Positions 36,893-46,795 of a DNA stretch of 64,000 nt are shown piece by piece (the stretch's first letter is position 1; the number at the start of each line of letters is the position of its first letter). A model generated the notes under the pieces. It made no database searches and had not been told where the DNA came from. It saw nothing but the letters and a program-made list of their open reading frames with translations. This DNA is from Peribacillus glennii. GTDB taxonomy: Bacteria > Bacillota > Bacilli > Bacillales > DSM-1321. The position numbers and the translations under genes were made by a program. Where the stretch lies: NCBI RefSeq assembly GCF_003429105.1, contig NZ_QVTD01000013.1, positions 62,001-126,000 on the forward strand. Reading direction: 5' to 3'.

Positions 36893-36920
36893 CACACTAG
36901 ACATTTCACACGCATAGGAT
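36893..36920 (+). promoter_or_regulatory. Possible sigma-K promoter of cotE
   Basis: CACAC near 36893 and CATAGGAT at 36913-36920, with about 15 bp between, fit the loose sigma-K pattern (AC ... CATAnnnT). B. subtilis cotE has sigma-E and sigma-K promoters. The match is suggestive only. Confidence 0.35.
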
Positions 36921-36952
36921 GAATGGAAACTGTATGAGGAGGGTTCGCTAGA

Positions 36953-37489
36953 ATGGCACAATACAGAGAAATCATAACAAAGGCCGTGGTTGGAAAAGGG
37001 CGTAAATATACAAAGTCTACACATACCATTTCCCCGGCACATCAACCATCAAGCATTCTCGGTTGCTGGATCATCAATCATAAGTATGAGGCAAAAAAAA
37101 TCGGCAAAAAAGTGGAAGTACGCGGTACATTTGAAATTAACGTCTGGTATTCTACCCAACATAATACAAAAACGGATCTTGTGTGTGAAAAAGTGCAATA
37201 TTCAGATACTGTTTCTTTGAAGTATCGGGATCCTGATTACCATGATGATGACGACATTATTGCCAAGGCAGTGCAACAGCCGAACTGCATCGAAGCCAGC
37301 ATCTCACCGGATGGAAAAAAAATCGTGGTACATGTGGAAAGGGAATTCTTCGTGGAAGTAGTAGGAGAAACAAAGATTTGTGTCGCTGTTAATCCGAATG
37401 GCTGTGAAGATGATGAATGGGGCTCCGACTCTGATGCAGAGTTTGAGGATTTGAATCCGGATTTCCTTGTTGATTTTGAGGACGAATAA
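36953..37489 (+). CDS. cotE: Outer spore coat morphogenetic protein CotE
   Basis: CotE directs assembly of the outer spore coat in the mother cell. The protein is 178 aa against 181 in B. subtilis and matches along its length: [52 protein letters not shown]. It ends in the expected acidic tail ([15 protein letters not shown]). The ATG follows GAGGAGGG. A terminator follows, then mutS, as in B. subtilis. Confidence 0.96.
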   Translation: MAQYREIITKAVVGKGRKYTKSTHTISPAHQPSSILGCWIINHKYEAKKIGKKVEVRGTFEINVWYSTQHNTKTDLVCEKVQYSDTVSLKYRDPDYHDDDDIIAKAVQQPNCIEASISPDGKKIVVHVEREFFVEVVGETKICVAVNPNGCEDDEWGSDSDAEFEDLNPDFLVDFEDE

Positions 37490-37570
37490 GAACTTCAAAT
37501 GATGACTATTTGCGGCTTGGCCAGTCCCTATGGAAATCTCGGCTTGTGGAATAATAAGGTTTTGTAATCA

Positions 37571-37604
37571 CCGGATGAGTCATTTTCATCCGGCTTTATT
37601 TTTA
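37571..37604 (+). terminator. Intrinsic terminator after cotE
   Basis: CCGGATGA (37571-37578) pairs perfectly with TCATCCGG (37586-37593), followed by CTTTATTTTT. Confidence 0.85.
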
Positions 37605-37720
37605 TCCAAAATATCCAAAGTCATGAACATGGGGCCGGATTTATTTCTAACACCATTTCTTATGATATAATATAGTACATGATTACATAGAGCAATACTT
37701 GGCAGAAAGGTTTTGAAGCT

Positions 37721-40366
37721 ATGTCCGGTTATACCCCAATGATTCAACAATATTTAAAAATCAAGGCAGAGTACCAGGATGCCTTTTTATTTTTCCGTTT
37801 AGGCGATTTTTATGAAATGTTTTTTGAAGACGCCCTAAAGGCCTCGCAGGAGCTCGAAATTACATTGACCAGCAGGGATGGGGGAAGCGACGAGCGGATC
37901 CCGATGTGCGGCGTTCCCTATCATGCCGCTGCCAATTATATAGATTTGTTGATAGAAAAAGGCTACAAGGTAGCAATTTGCGAACAGACGGAGAATCCGA
38001 AGCAAGCAAAGGGAGTCGTCAGGCGGGAAGTTGTCCAGCTTATTACCCCGGGAACGAAAATGGACGGTAAGGGCCTGGATGAAAAGGAAAACAATTTCAT
38101 AGCCACGATTTCCAGTTTTGCGGATGGGCATTTCGGTTTTGCCTACAATGATTTATCCACCGGTGAAACCAGGGTGACCATCCTTGAAGGCAGCTTTGAT
38201 GACATCTTAAACGAGCTTTCTATTATAGGGGCAAAAGAGGTTGTGATAAGCAGCGGGTTTGAGCCGGATTGGCAGCATAAAATGAAGGAAAGGGGAATCT
38301 CTGCCCTTTCCTTTGAAGAAGCCACCGATGAAAGCCAGAATTTTGAATCCGTGCTGAAATTTTTGCAAGACAGAAAGCAGAGGCTTGCAGTTTCAAGATT
38401 GCTGCATTATTTATACAGGACACAAAAGCGCAGCCTTGACCATCTACAGCCTGTGTTGCCTTATGAAACAAACTCCTATATGAAAATTGATTATTATTCG
38501 AAGCGAAATTTGGAGCTGACAGAAACGATCCGTTCCAAAGGAAGAAAGGGCTCGTTGCTCTGGCTGCTGGATGAAACAAAGACAGCGATGGGCGGAAGGC
38601 TTTTGAAGCAGTGGATCGAAAGGCCACTGATCAATAGAAAAGAGATTGAAAAGAGACAAACACTCGTAGAAATTTTGAAAAACAACTATTTTGAACGACA
38701 GGACCTTCGCGAGCGTCTGAAAGATGTTTACGATTTAGAGAGGCTTGCAGGACGTGTCGCATTTGGGAATGTGAATGCCAGAGATTTGATCCAGCTAAAA
38801 AAGTCACTCCAGCAGATTCCCGCCATCAGGGAAGTTGCGGCTTCCATGGGACATGATGAGATTGCCTTTCTCACAAAGAAGCTCGATCCTTGCGAGGAAG
38901 TTACCGATCTATTGGAATCGTCGTTAGTGGACAACCCGCCTCTTTCCATTAAGGAAGGGAACATCATCCAGGATGGATACAATGCCGAGTTGGATACCTA
39001 CAGGGATGCAAGCCGGAACGGAAAGACCTGGATCGCTCAGCTTGAACGGCATGAACGGGAAAAAACGGGAATCAAATCCTTGAAAATTGGTTACAACCGC
39101 GTGTTTGGCTATTATATTGAAGTAACGAGGGCCAATCTCCATCTTCTTGAAGAAGGCCTTTACGAACGGAAGCAGACGCTGACCAATGCCGAACGGTTTG
39201 TCACCCCTGAATTGAAGGAAAAGGAATCTCTTATCCTGGAGGCTGAAGAAAAAAGCATCGGCCTGGAGTATGATTTGTTCCTTGAAATCCGGGAACAGGT
39301 AAAATCATTTATACCGAGGCTCCAGGCACTGGCAAAAGCGATCAGCGAGCTTGATGTGCTTCAGTGTTTTGCAACGGTCAGCGAGGAAAGGCATTATGTA
39401 AAGCCGGTTTTTTCCGATGAACGGATAATTGTCCTGAACGAAGGGCGTCATCCTGTTGTAGAAAAGGTACTCCAAACACAGGAGTATGTGCCAAATGACT
39501 GCATCATGGATGCCGACCGTGAAATCCTTCTCATTACCGGACCAAACATGTCAGGAAAAAGCACCTATATGCGCCAGATTGCGCTCACCGCTATCCTGGC
39601 ACAAATCGGCTGTTTTGTTTCGGCAGCTGAGGCGGTTCTCCCGATCTTCGACAAGGTATTTACACGGATTGGCGCTGCTGATGATTTAATATCCGGCCAA
39701 AGTACTTTCATGGTTGAAATGCTTGAGGCAAAAAATGCCATTGTGAATGCCACCGAAAACAGCCTGATCCTCTTCGACGAAATCGGCCGGGGAACTTCAA
39801 CGTATGACGGAATGGCGCTGGCTCAAGCGATCATTGAATATATACATGAAAATATCGGGGCTAAAACGCTTTTCTCTACCCATTATCATGAATTAACGAT
39901 ATTAGCGGACGAGCTTTCCCGTCTTCAGAACATCCATGTAAGTGCCGTGGAACATAACGGGAATGTTATATTTCTTCATAAGATCAAGGAAGGTGCCGCC
40001 GATAAAAGCTACGGAATCCATGTAGCCCAGCTTGCGGAATTGCCGGAATCGTTAATAAACAGGGCAAATACAATCTTGTTGCAACTTGAACAAAACGATA
40101 GCACCGGTTGGAAGATTGAATCCAAGAGTGAAACGGTAGGGGATAAAGAAGAAAAAGTGCAAACATCCCGGACGGAGAAAGAAGCGGCTGCTGCGGCAGA
40201 AGAAGCCCAGCTTTCCTTCTTTGCCAATCCTTATGACCCGGAGAAAAAAGCTCCGTCACCAAAAGATAAAAAGGTCCTCGACGAGCTGAAAACAATGGAA
40301 ATCCTTGAAATGACACCGCTTGAGGCATTGAATGTATTATATAAGCTGCAAAAGAAATTGAAATAA
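37721..40366 (+). CDS. mutS: DNA mismatch repair ATPase MutS
   Basis: The mismatch-recognition clamp, 881 aa. The N-terminal mismatch-binding domain has [15 protein letters not shown] with the Phe-x-Glu wedge. The ATPase has Walker [12 protein letters not shown] and the signature [15 protein letters not shown] linker rich in Lys, Glu and Ala precedes a short C-terminal helix ([19 protein letters not shown]). The ATG follows AGAAAGG. It is followed by mutL after 16 bp, so the two form one operon. Confidence 0.98.
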   Translation: MSGYTPMIQQYLKIKAEYQDAFLFFRLGDFYEMFFEDALKASQELEITLTSRDGGSDERIPMCGVPYHAAANYIDLLIEKGYKVAICEQTENPKQAKGVVRREVVQLITPGTKMDGKGLDEKENNFIATISSFADGHFGFAYNDLSTGETRVTILEGSFDDILNELSIIGAKEVVISSGFEPDWQHKMKERGISALSFEEATDESQNFESVLKFLQDRKQRLAVSRLLHYLYRTQKRSLDHLQPVLPYETNSYMKIDYYSKRNLELTETIRSKGRKGSLLWLLDETKTAMGGRLLKQWIERPLINRKEIEKRQTLVEILKNNYFERQDLRERLKDVYDLERLAGRVAFGNVNARDLIQLKKSLQQIPAIREVAASMGHDEIAFLTKKLDPCEEVTDLLESSLVDNPPLSIKEGNIIQDGYNAELDTYRDASRNGKTWIAQLERHEREKTGIKSLKIGYNRVFGYYIEVTRANLHLLEEGLYERKQTLTNAERFVTPELKEKESLILEAEEKSIGLEYDLFLEIREQVKSFIPRLQALAKAISELDVLQCFATVSEERHYVKPVFSDERIIVLNEGRHPVVEKVLQTQEYVPNDCIMDADREILLITGPNMSGKSTYMRQIALTAILAQIGCFVSAAEAVLPIFDKVFTRIGAADDLISGQSTFMVEMLEAKNAIVNATENSLILFDEIGRGTSTYDGMALAQAIIEYIHENIGAKTLFSTHYHELTILADELSRLQNIHVSAVEHNGNVIFLHKIKEGAADKSYGIHVAQLAELPESLINRANTILLQLEQNDSTGWKIESKSETVGDKEEKVQTSRTEKEAAAAAEEAQLSFFANPYDPEKKAPSPKDKKVLDELKTMEILEMTPLEALNVLYKLQKKLK

Positions 40367-40382
40367 AAGCGAGGAGTAAACA

Positions 40383-42272
40383 ATGGGGAAAATTGTTCAG
40401 CTGGATGAGGCATTATCCAATAAAATAGCAGCGGGTGAAGTGGTGGAGCGGCCCGCGTCCGTTGTAAAAGAACTTGTTGAAAATGCCGTCGACGCGGGCA
40501 GTTCCATTGTCGAAATCGAATTGGAGGAAGCGGGCCTTGCTAAAATCCGCATTATCGATAATGGCGATGGCATCTTGCCAGACGATGTGGAGACGGCATT
40601 CAAACGCCATGCCACCAGCAAAATCAAAGATGAAAATGACCTTTTCAGGATACGGACCTTGGGCTTCCGCGGTGAGGCACTGCCCAGCATCGCCTCTGTT
40701 TCCCGCTTCGAATTGAAAAGCAGTACAGGTGAAGCCGCCGGTACACGAATCAAACTCGAAGGCGGATTAATAAAGGAACTTGAGGCTGCAGCCAGCCGAA
40801 AAGGGACGGATATTATTGTTACAGACCTATTTTACAATACACCGGCAAGGTTGAAATACATGAAAACGGTCCATACGGAGCTTGGCAACATTACGGATGT
40901 CGTGAACAGGCTGGCCCTTGCCCATCCTGAAGTTTCGCTCCGTATGACCCATAATGGCAGAAAACTGCTGCACACGAATGGAAACGGAGATGTCCGGCAA
41001 GTGCTGGCAGCCATTTATGGAATCAATATTGCAAAGAAAATGATACCGGTCGAGGCGACTTCGCTGGATTTTTCGGTGAAAGGATTTATCGCTCTTCCGG
41101 AAATCACAAGGGCATCCAGGAACTATATTTCTACCATGATAAACGGCCGTTTTATAAAGAATTACCCTCTCGCCAATTCCATTCTGGAAGGGTACCATAC
41201 ATTATTGCCTATTGGCCGGTATCCCATTGCCCTGCTTTCGATTGAAATGGATCCAATCCTGGTTGATGTAAATGTCCACCCTGCTAAAATGGAAGTACGC
41301 TTGAGTAAGGAAATGGAGCTGACCCAGCTTGTATCCGAGGCGATCAAAACAGCATGGAGAAAAATGGAGCTGATTCCGAGCGGTGCAGGTACCATTAAAA
41401 AAGCACAGGCAAAGACAGAGCAGCCTTCATTTGAACTTGATCATATTTCAGCCAGCGGGGATCTGGTCAGTGAACCTGCACAATTCTACCAGACCCTTGT
41501 TCGAGAGGCCGATTTCAAACCAGCTATCCCTACACAGGAATTAAAACGGGAACCCATCGAGCCGGAACCGCAAAACATGATAAAAGACAAGGAAACAGCT
41601 TTTACTGACATGGCACCTGAAGGAGAGGCCGGCTTTGACTTCAGTCCTTTCGACACATTGGATGAAAAACCAACTGAAACGCCAGCCTCGCGGGTACCGC
41701 CAATGTATCCAATTGGCCAGATGCACGGTACGTATATCTTTGCCCAGAATGAAAAAGGCCTGTATATCATAGACCAGCATGCTGCGCAAGAACGGATCAA
41801 ATATGAATTTTTCTCTGAAAAAGTGGGGCAGGTGGCAGAAGAACTACAGGAGATGCTTGTGCCGATCACACTTGAATATGCAACCGATGAATGCATCCGG
41901 ATTAATGAATACAAAGAAGAGCTTGCCAACGTAGGCGTCTTTCTGGAGGAATTCGGATACAATTCTTATATCGTGCGCTCTCATCCGCAATGGTTCCCGC
42001 CAGGAATCGAACAGCAAATTATCGAAGAAATGATCGAACAGCTGCTTTTGATGAAAAAGGTGGATATCAAAAAGCTAAGGGAAGAAGCGGCAATCCTTAT
42101 GAGCTGCAAGGCTTCCATCAAAGCCAACCGCCATTTGCGGAATGATGAAATCCAGGCATTGCTGGATAAACTACGGCAGACTACAGACCCCTTCACCTGC
42201 CCGCACGGCCGCCCGATTATCATCTCTTATTCCACATATGAAATGGAGAAAATGTTTAAGAGGGTGATGTGA
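40383..42272 (+). CDS. mutL: DNA mismatch repair protein MutL
   Basis: A GHKL ATPase with a C-terminal endonuclease domain, 629 aa. N-terminal motifs are [20 protein letters not shown] and [15 protein letters not shown]. The endonuclease metal motif is [12 protein letters not shown], supported by [10 protein letters not shown] and CPHGRP. This form is usual in bacteria without MutH. The linker (~330-430) is long and charged. The ATG follows GCGAGGAG. Confidence 0.97.
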   Translation: MGKIVQLDEALSNKIAAGEVVERPASVVKELVENAVDAGSSIVEIELEEAGLAKIRIIDNGDGILPDDVETAFKRHATSKIKDENDLFRIRTLGFRGEALPSIASVSRFELKSSTGEAAGTRIKLEGGLIKELEAAASRKGTDIIVTDLFYNTPARLKYMKTVHTELGNITDVVNRLALAHPEVSLRMTHNGRKLLHTNGNGDVRQVLAAIYGINIAKKMIPVEATSLDFSVKGFIALPEITRASRNYISTMINGRFIKNYPLANSILEGYHTLLPIGRYPIALLSIEMDPILVDVNVHPAKMEVRLSKEMELTQLVSEAIKTAWRKMELIPSGAGTIKKAQAKTEQPSFELDHISASGDLVSEPAQFYQTLVREADFKPAIPTQELKREPIEPEPQNMIKDKETAFTDMAPEGEAGFDFSPFDTLDEKPTETPASRVPPMYPIGQMHGTYIFAQNEKGLYIIDQHAAQERIKYEFFSEKVGQVAEELQEMLVPITLEYATDECIRINEYKEELANVGVFLEEFGYNSYIVRSHPQWFPPGIEQQIIEEMIEQLLLMKKVDIKKLREEAAILMSCKASIKANRHLRNDEIQALLDKLRQTTDPFTCPHGRPIIISYSTYEMEKMFKRVM

Positions 42273-42291
42273 AGCGAACGGGGTCTCTAGT

Positions 42292-42329
42292 AAAGCACCA
42301 ATCTATCCACATATAGATTGGTGCTTTTT
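42292..42329 (+). terminator. Strong intrinsic terminator after mutL
   Basis: AAAGCACCAATCTAT (42292-42306) pairs perfectly with ATAGATTGGTGCTTT (42313-42327), followed by TT. Confidence 0.92.
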
Positions 42330-42408
42330 CGCTTTGAACCATTACAGCAATCCTCTACAACTATGATATACTTCCTATAAACATTATCGTTTAAAAGGAT
42401 TGAGTTGT

Positions 42409-43002
42409 TTGAATAGAAAAGAGCAGAAGGAACTCACGAAAAAGCAAATATTTGAAACATCGATATCCCTCTTTATCGAGAAAGGCTATGAGAATGTATC
42501 AATTGATTCGATCGTAAAGAGCCTTGGCCTGTCAAAAGGGGCTTTTTATCATCATTTCGTTTCAAAAGACGCTATCTTAATCGAGTTTTACAATAATATG
42601 ATCGATGATTTAGTTGCTGATTTGCTTACTGTCGTTAAAACAAATAGACAGCTCGCTGCTCAGGATATTCTAGAGCGGATTTTTGAGAAAATCAGTTTAT
42701 TTTGTGCCGAAAAGCAACGAATCATAAAAATCATAATCAGTGATTCTTATAAAACTAATATCTCATTGGAAGAAGTGTTCATACATGAAGTTTCTACAAT
42801 CATTGTTAATGTCCTGAACATGGCCAAAGAAGAAATCTACCAAGAAACTACCCGTGTTTCGAGGTATACCAGTACCTTATTGTTTTATGAAGTAAAATAT
42901 ATCTGTTTGGATGTGAAAGGGGTTTATAATAAAGAAAATATACCTAAGCGGTTTAGGGATATTTTTCATTTGATTGTTAACGGGGCCTTTAAGGCTAAAT
43001 GA
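42409..43002 (+). CDS. TetR/AcrR-family transcriptional regulator
   Basis: A 197-residue regulator with an N-terminal TetR helix-turn-helix (KKQIFETSISLFIEKGYENVSIDSIVKSLGLSKGAFYHHF). The C-terminal ligand domain is diverged. The start is set at TTG 42409 after AAAAGGA; TTG 42400 is too close to that site. It lies in the mutL-miaA accessory block; in B. subtilis a TetR gene (pksA) occupies the same place before the pks cluster, which is absent here. It overlaps the end of the convergent gene by 8 bp. Target unknown. Confidence 0.88.
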   Translation: MNRKEQKELTKKQIFETSISLFIEKGYENVSIDSIVKSLGLSKGAFYHHFVSKDAILIEFYNNMIDDLVADLLTVVKTNRQLAAQDILERIFEKISLFCAEKQRIIKIIISDSYKTNISLEEVFIHEVSTIIVNVLNMAKEEIYQETTRVSRYTSTLLFYEVKYICLDVKGVYNKENIPKRFRDIFHLIVNGAFKAK

Positions 43003-43477
43003 CTCTTTCGACCATGATTCGATCTTTATCCACTTCAAATATATTATGAAGTGCCTGATGCTTGAATGAGAATCCGGCAATCAGGCCTCGATTGAATGTA
43101 ATTGGATAAGGATTATTATTTAAATCCACTAGATAGTTCCCTTTTACAGGAAGGACAGAAAAGCCTGCGTTCAGTTGCTGGTGGTTCATTTTATATATAT
43201 CGTTTAAGTCAACCTCCAAAAACTCATAGAAAGAACCCTTAATTGGGGCCGGAGCCGGGGCCGCATGGGCAATATTGGCGCCAATTCTCTTTAATGTGCT
43301 GCTTCCCACTTTTTCCTCGACATGGAATAAACAATCAACCATGCTCGCTGTTGAAATCCATTCATCTTCCGGATTTATTTTATGCTTCCGCAAAAAGTAT
43401 TCAGCTAATTCAGTCTTATGGCATAACGCCTGTAAAAGGGATGTTGTGAATATAGATGAATTGCTTTTTGCCTGCAC
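42995..43477 (-). CDS. Hypothetical protein, 160 aa, family not recognised
   Basis: A soluble 160-residue protein with no motif I can name. Visible features are a central AHAAPAPAPIKGSFYEFLEVDLNDIY stretch, two histidines and a Cys near the N-terminus, and a basic C-terminal end (DKDRIMVERVI). The GTG at 43477 follows AGGCAGGT. It converges with the TetR gene and its last 8 bp overlap that gene. No membrane segment is seen. Confidence 0.68.
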   Translation of the reverse strand: MQAKSNSSIFTTSLLQALCHKTELAEYFLRKHKINPEDEWISTASMVDCLFHVEEKVGSSTLKRIGANIAHAAPAPAPIKGSFYEFLEVDLNDIYKMNHQQLNAGFSVLPVKGNYLVDLNNNPYPITFNRGLIAGFSFKHQALHNIFEVDKDRIMVERVI

Positions 43478-43707
43478 GGTTATGACCTGCCTTTCTCTTT
43501 CTCATTTCCTCTCATTCTCTTATTATACTACAACCAGCATTTGTTAACAAATACCAGTAAAAAGTCCAATTATTGACAGGTCTCTAAATATTATAATATA
43601 TTTAACATACTACAGTCGGTAAATGCGTAATCTTATAAAAATCAAAGTCTTGCTGATAATTTGTTTTTATACCTATCTATTTTTGATTTAGCGGGAGGTT
43701 GAAAAGC

Positions 43708-44607
43708 ATGGCAGTTGGATTCGATACCAGTTTGGATAGCAAAGCTTGGGAACATTTTTACGAGAAAGGAACTGACGATATACCGTTGCACTATGTCAGG
43801 AAAGGTAATGGCCAGCCCGTAATCCTGTTGCATGGGTGGCCTGGTTTTTGGTTTGATTGGAGATATGTCATCCCGGGGCTATCTCAACATTGCGATGTCA
43901 TCGCTCCGGATTTCCGCGGCTTTGGCGATTCGGGCAAACCGGAGATCCAGCCGTCTGAAGGGTATACTCCCGGGCATCTAGCGAGTGACATCATTAACCT
44001 GATGAATACATTAAACATACAAAAAGCGGTTTTTGTAGCGCATGATATAGGAGCAACCGTGTCCCAAACGATTGCGCGTGATTATCCTGAGTATGTAAAG
44101 GGGCTGGTCCTGCTGAATCCGCCTTATCCCGGAATTGGCAGCCGGCGCTTCGACGCCTCCATCCAAAAGGAGTTCTGGTACCAGCATCTTCACAGCTTAC
44201 CGCTAGCTGAAATGCTGATAGGCGGCTCAGCTGACAGCATCAATCATTATATTTCCCATTTTTATCATCATTGGAAAGGAAAGAAGTCTACCATAACAGC
44301 TGGCGATTTAGCGGATATTATCAGAGTTTATAGCAGGCCTGGCCATTTTAATAAAAGCATTGCCTATTATAAAGCCCGGGCGGCCGCTAAAACTGTTCAA
44401 GCTGTTAATCAATATTCGAGTCTTCCAATCCATCAAACGACCAAAGTTTTATGGGGGGAGGACGATCCAGTAATTCCCGTTTCCTGGTCGGATAAACTAG
44501 GGGAACATTTTTCTGATGTAACGTTAGAAACATTGCCGGGAATCGGCCATTTTGTCCCGTTTGAGGCACCTGAAAGAGTAATAGACGCGGTACTGGCGTT
44601 AGCTTGA
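43708..44607 (+). CDS. Alpha/beta hydrolase, epoxide hydrolase-like
   Basis: A 299-residue hydrolase. HGWPGFWFDW is the HGxP oxyanion motif. The nucleophile position reads AHDIGAT, so it is Asp rather than Ser, which points to epoxide hydrolase or haloalkane dehalogenase-like chemistry. The catalytic His is in GIGHFVPFEAP, and an acidic residue precedes it in WGEDDPVIP. A cap domain lies between. The ATG at 43708 follows GGGAGG. Substrate unknown; lone gene with its own terminator. Confidence 0.87.
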   Translation: MAVGFDTSLDSKAWEHFYEKGTDDIPLHYVRKGNGQPVILLHGWPGFWFDWRYVIPGLSQHCDVIAPDFRGFGDSGKPEIQPSEGYTPGHLASDIINLMNTLNIQKAVFVAHDIGATVSQTIARDYPEYVKGLVLLNPPYPGIGSRRFDASIQKEFWYQHLHSLPLAEMLIGGSADSINHYISHFYHHWKGKKSTITAGDLADIIRVYSRPGHFNKSIAYYKARAAAKTVQAVNQYSSLPIHQTTKVLWGEDDPVIPVSWSDKLGEHFSDVTLETLPGIGHFVPFEAPERVIDAVLALA

Positions 44608-44660
44608 TTATTGAAAATTGGGCAATGGGTGAGCCAGTCGTTATTAATGATATTTCTTGT

Positions 44661-44686
44661 AACCAGCAAATCAGCTGGTTTTTTTA
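44661..44686 (+). terminator. Intrinsic terminator after the hydrolase gene
   Basis: AACCAGC (44661-44667) pairs with GCTGGTT (44674-44680), followed by TTTTT. Confidence 0.82.
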
Positions 44687-44859
44687 TTACAGCCAGCTAA
44701 AAGAATATTGTAGAAATACATCATCATCATTGCTGAATTGCTTCTGTTAATGAAATGATTGTTATAATATAATTTCATAGATTATAAAAATATCATAATA
44801 CATACTAGGAATGCACATAAGCGCATTAAATAATGAATCAGGTTACAGTGGAGGGGAAA

Positions 44860-45687
44860 ATGAAGAGTCATTTAGAGGAAATATACAAAAAAGCCGCAAC
44901 ATTATATGGGAAACATCCCAATGTGGATGCTGTCATGCTGGCTGGGTCTGTATCGAGGAAGTTGAATGATCAGTTTTCTGACATCGAAATATATATATTA
45001 TGGGACCGTGAACCTGCTGATATCGATCGAAAAGAGTTTATTAAACAATTAAACGGAACTGTCATTTCATTTTACGATTATGAAGATGAAGAATGGTCTG
45101 AAGCTTACCACGTTGACGGGATTAAAATTGAAGTAAGCAACTTTTTATCATCCTCTATCAGGCGAATATTAAAAGAGGCAGCGATTAACACTGTAATAGA
45201 TATCGATATACAATGTATAGCATCTTCCGTAAAGGATGGGGTTCCCTTATATGGGGAATCACTAATAAAGGAGTTTAAGCAGGAAGTTGAAGTATATCCG
45301 GAAAATTTAAGAAGAGCAATGGTAGAAAGTCAGCTTTTCTTCAGCAGCAGGTGGTCCGCACGATACACGTTCATCAATAGGAAAGATTTTTTTCTTTTTC
45401 AAAAGGTAGTGATGGATGTAATTGAAAAGATGCTGTTAATGCTGCATGGCTTGAATGGCATGTACGTGGCCCATCCGGGATTTAAGTGGTTATCATATAC
45501 TTTAAGCGAAATGAAATATAAGCCAATCAATCTTGAATCTCGCATTCATGAAATAATCTATTCGCAAACAATGGATGGCGTTGTTGATTTGGAAAGGCTA
45601 TTGGCAGAAACAGTCGATTTAATTAAAATACATATGCCATCCATAGATGTGAGCAGTTTTGAAAAGGCAATAAAAATAACCCGGTAA
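44860..45687 (+). CDS. Nucleotidyltransferase-superfamily protein
   Basis: A 275-residue protein. The N-terminus has the polymerase-beta-like motif MLAGSVSRKLNDQFSDIEIYI (G-S then D-x-E), which binds metal and nucleotide; a third carboxylate is likely in IKIEVSNF. The rest is helical and resembles DUF4037-type or antibiotic-adenylyltransferase-like proteins. The ATG at 44860 follows TGGAGGGG; ATG 44833 has no such site. It could modify a small molecule, a protein or RNA; no partner gene such as HEPN is adjacent. Function open. Confidence 0.8.
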   Translation: MKSHLEEIYKKAATLYGKHPNVDAVMLAGSVSRKLNDQFSDIEIYILWDREPADIDRKEFIKQLNGTVISFYDYEDEEWSEAYHVDGIKIEVSNFLSSSIRRILKEAAINTVIDIDIQCIASSVKDGVPLYGESLIKEFKQEVEVYPENLRRAMVESQLFFSSRWSARYTFINRKDFFLFQKVVMDVIEKMLLMLHGLNGMYVAHPGFKWLSYTLSEMKYKPINLESRIHEIIYSQTMDGVVDLERLLAETVDLIKIHMPSIDVSSFEKAIKITR

Positions 45688-45710
45688 ATTACTTGTTACC
45701 AGAGGTTCGC

Positions 45711-45751
45711 AACCACTGTGTTTTTTAAAAGACTACAGTGGTTTTTGTTTG
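45711..45751. terminator. Bidirectional terminator before the LysR gene
   Basis: AACCACTGT (45711-45719) pairs with ACAGTGGTT (45735-45743), followed by TTTGTTT. Convergent genes end on both sides. Confidence 0.8.
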
Positions 45752-45771
45752 ACCAAAACAAAGTTCATTAT

Positions 45772-46671
45772 TTAGCCTGTGGTTCCTTCTTTCAGCTTTA
45801 CTGTATCAGAAGCCTTTACCATTTCGATAAATTTCTTAAGGGCACTTGTTATGAATAAATCATTTCTGTGGATAAATATCGTCGTGACTTTCCCAAAATC
45901 ATTCGGCAGGGGGTAACAGCTTAGAGAATTGCTGGATTGCAAATCTTTCACTACTGACCTTGGCAGGAGAGTAATGCCGAAACCTGACATTACACACCCT
46001 AATATCGCTTCAAGACTTCCGAATTCCATGACCTGAACCGGGAGCAGGCCCTCAAGCCTTAGCCAGGCCTCCAGCCGTGAGCGGTAGGAACATCCCTGGC
46101 GGAAAACAAGGATCGGCTTTCTTAGCATTTCCCGAACATTGTCGATTCCATTTTCGTTTAGTGGATCTGTAACCAAAACAAGGTCTTCTTTCAGGATTGG
46201 TTGTTGGGTTAACTCCGGGTGCTCAATGGGTCCTGCTACAAATGCCCCATCAAGCTCATATTGAAGCACGGCTTCAACCAGCTGTTCGGTGGGGCCAGTT
46301 TTTAGTGACAGGTTTACTTCAGGGAATTGCTTATGGTATTTTGCAAGAGCTGGAGGCAATCTTACGGCTGCTGTTGTTTCCATTGAACCAATTGAAACAG
46401 ATCCTCTAGGAAAAGGAGAGTCCTGTACAGCCTTTTTCGTTTCATCAAGCAAATGAAGGATTCGATTTGCATAATCAATGAGGGTCTTTCCTGCTTGTGA
46501 GGGGGTAACGCCTTTACTATGCCTGTAAAATAACTGGGTGCCAAGATCAGACTCGAGCTGCTTGATTCTTGCTGTGACATTGGACTGAACGAAATTTAAT
46601 TCTTTTGCTGCTTTGCTAATATTTCCTGCTTTTGCAACCGTCAAAAATACTTTAAGACTGGTAGTATCCAT
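45772..46671 (-). CDS. LysR-family transcriptional regulator
   Basis: A 299-residue LysR regulator. The N-terminal winged helix is MDTTSLKVFLTVAKAGNISKAAKELNFVQSNVTARIKQLE, and the rest is a periplasmic-binding-like effector domain. The ATG at 46671 follows AAGGAGATT; the frame to 46704 extends through that site. It is divergent from an MFS gene, with a palindromic site between, the classic LysR arrangement. It most likely controls that transporter. Effector unknown. Confidence 0.9.
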   Translation of the reverse strand: MDTTSLKVFLTVAKAGNISKAAKELNFVQSNVTARIKQLESDLGTQLFYRHSKGVTPSQAGKTLIDYANRILHLLDETKKAVQDSPFPRGSVSIGSMETTAAVRLPPALAKYHKQFPEVNLSLKTGPTEQLVEAVLQYELDGAFVAGPIEHPELTQQPILKEDLVLVTDPLNENGIDNVREMLRKPILVFRQGCSYRSRLEAWLRLEGLLPVQVMEFGSLEAILGCVMSGFGITLLPRSVVKDLQSSNSLSCYPLPNDFGKVTTIFIHRNDLFITSALKKFIEMVKASDTVKLKEGTTG

Positions 46672-46743
46672 CTGAATCTCCTTCATTTTAGCGAAATGTA
46701 TCAAAAAAAATGATAGATATAATCTTCTTTATTCATTTTCAAC

Positions 46744-46774
46744 GATACTATTATTAATTTACAATATTAGTATC
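46744..46774. promoter_or_regulatory. Palindromic site between the LysR and MFS genes
   Basis: GATACTA (46744-46750) and TAGTATC (46768-46774) are perfect inverted arms, 17 bp apart, in the divergent gap. Arms around an AT-rich centre suit a LysR-type binding site. Confidence 0.6.
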
Positions 46775-46795
46775 AATTGAAAAAGGGGGCAATGG

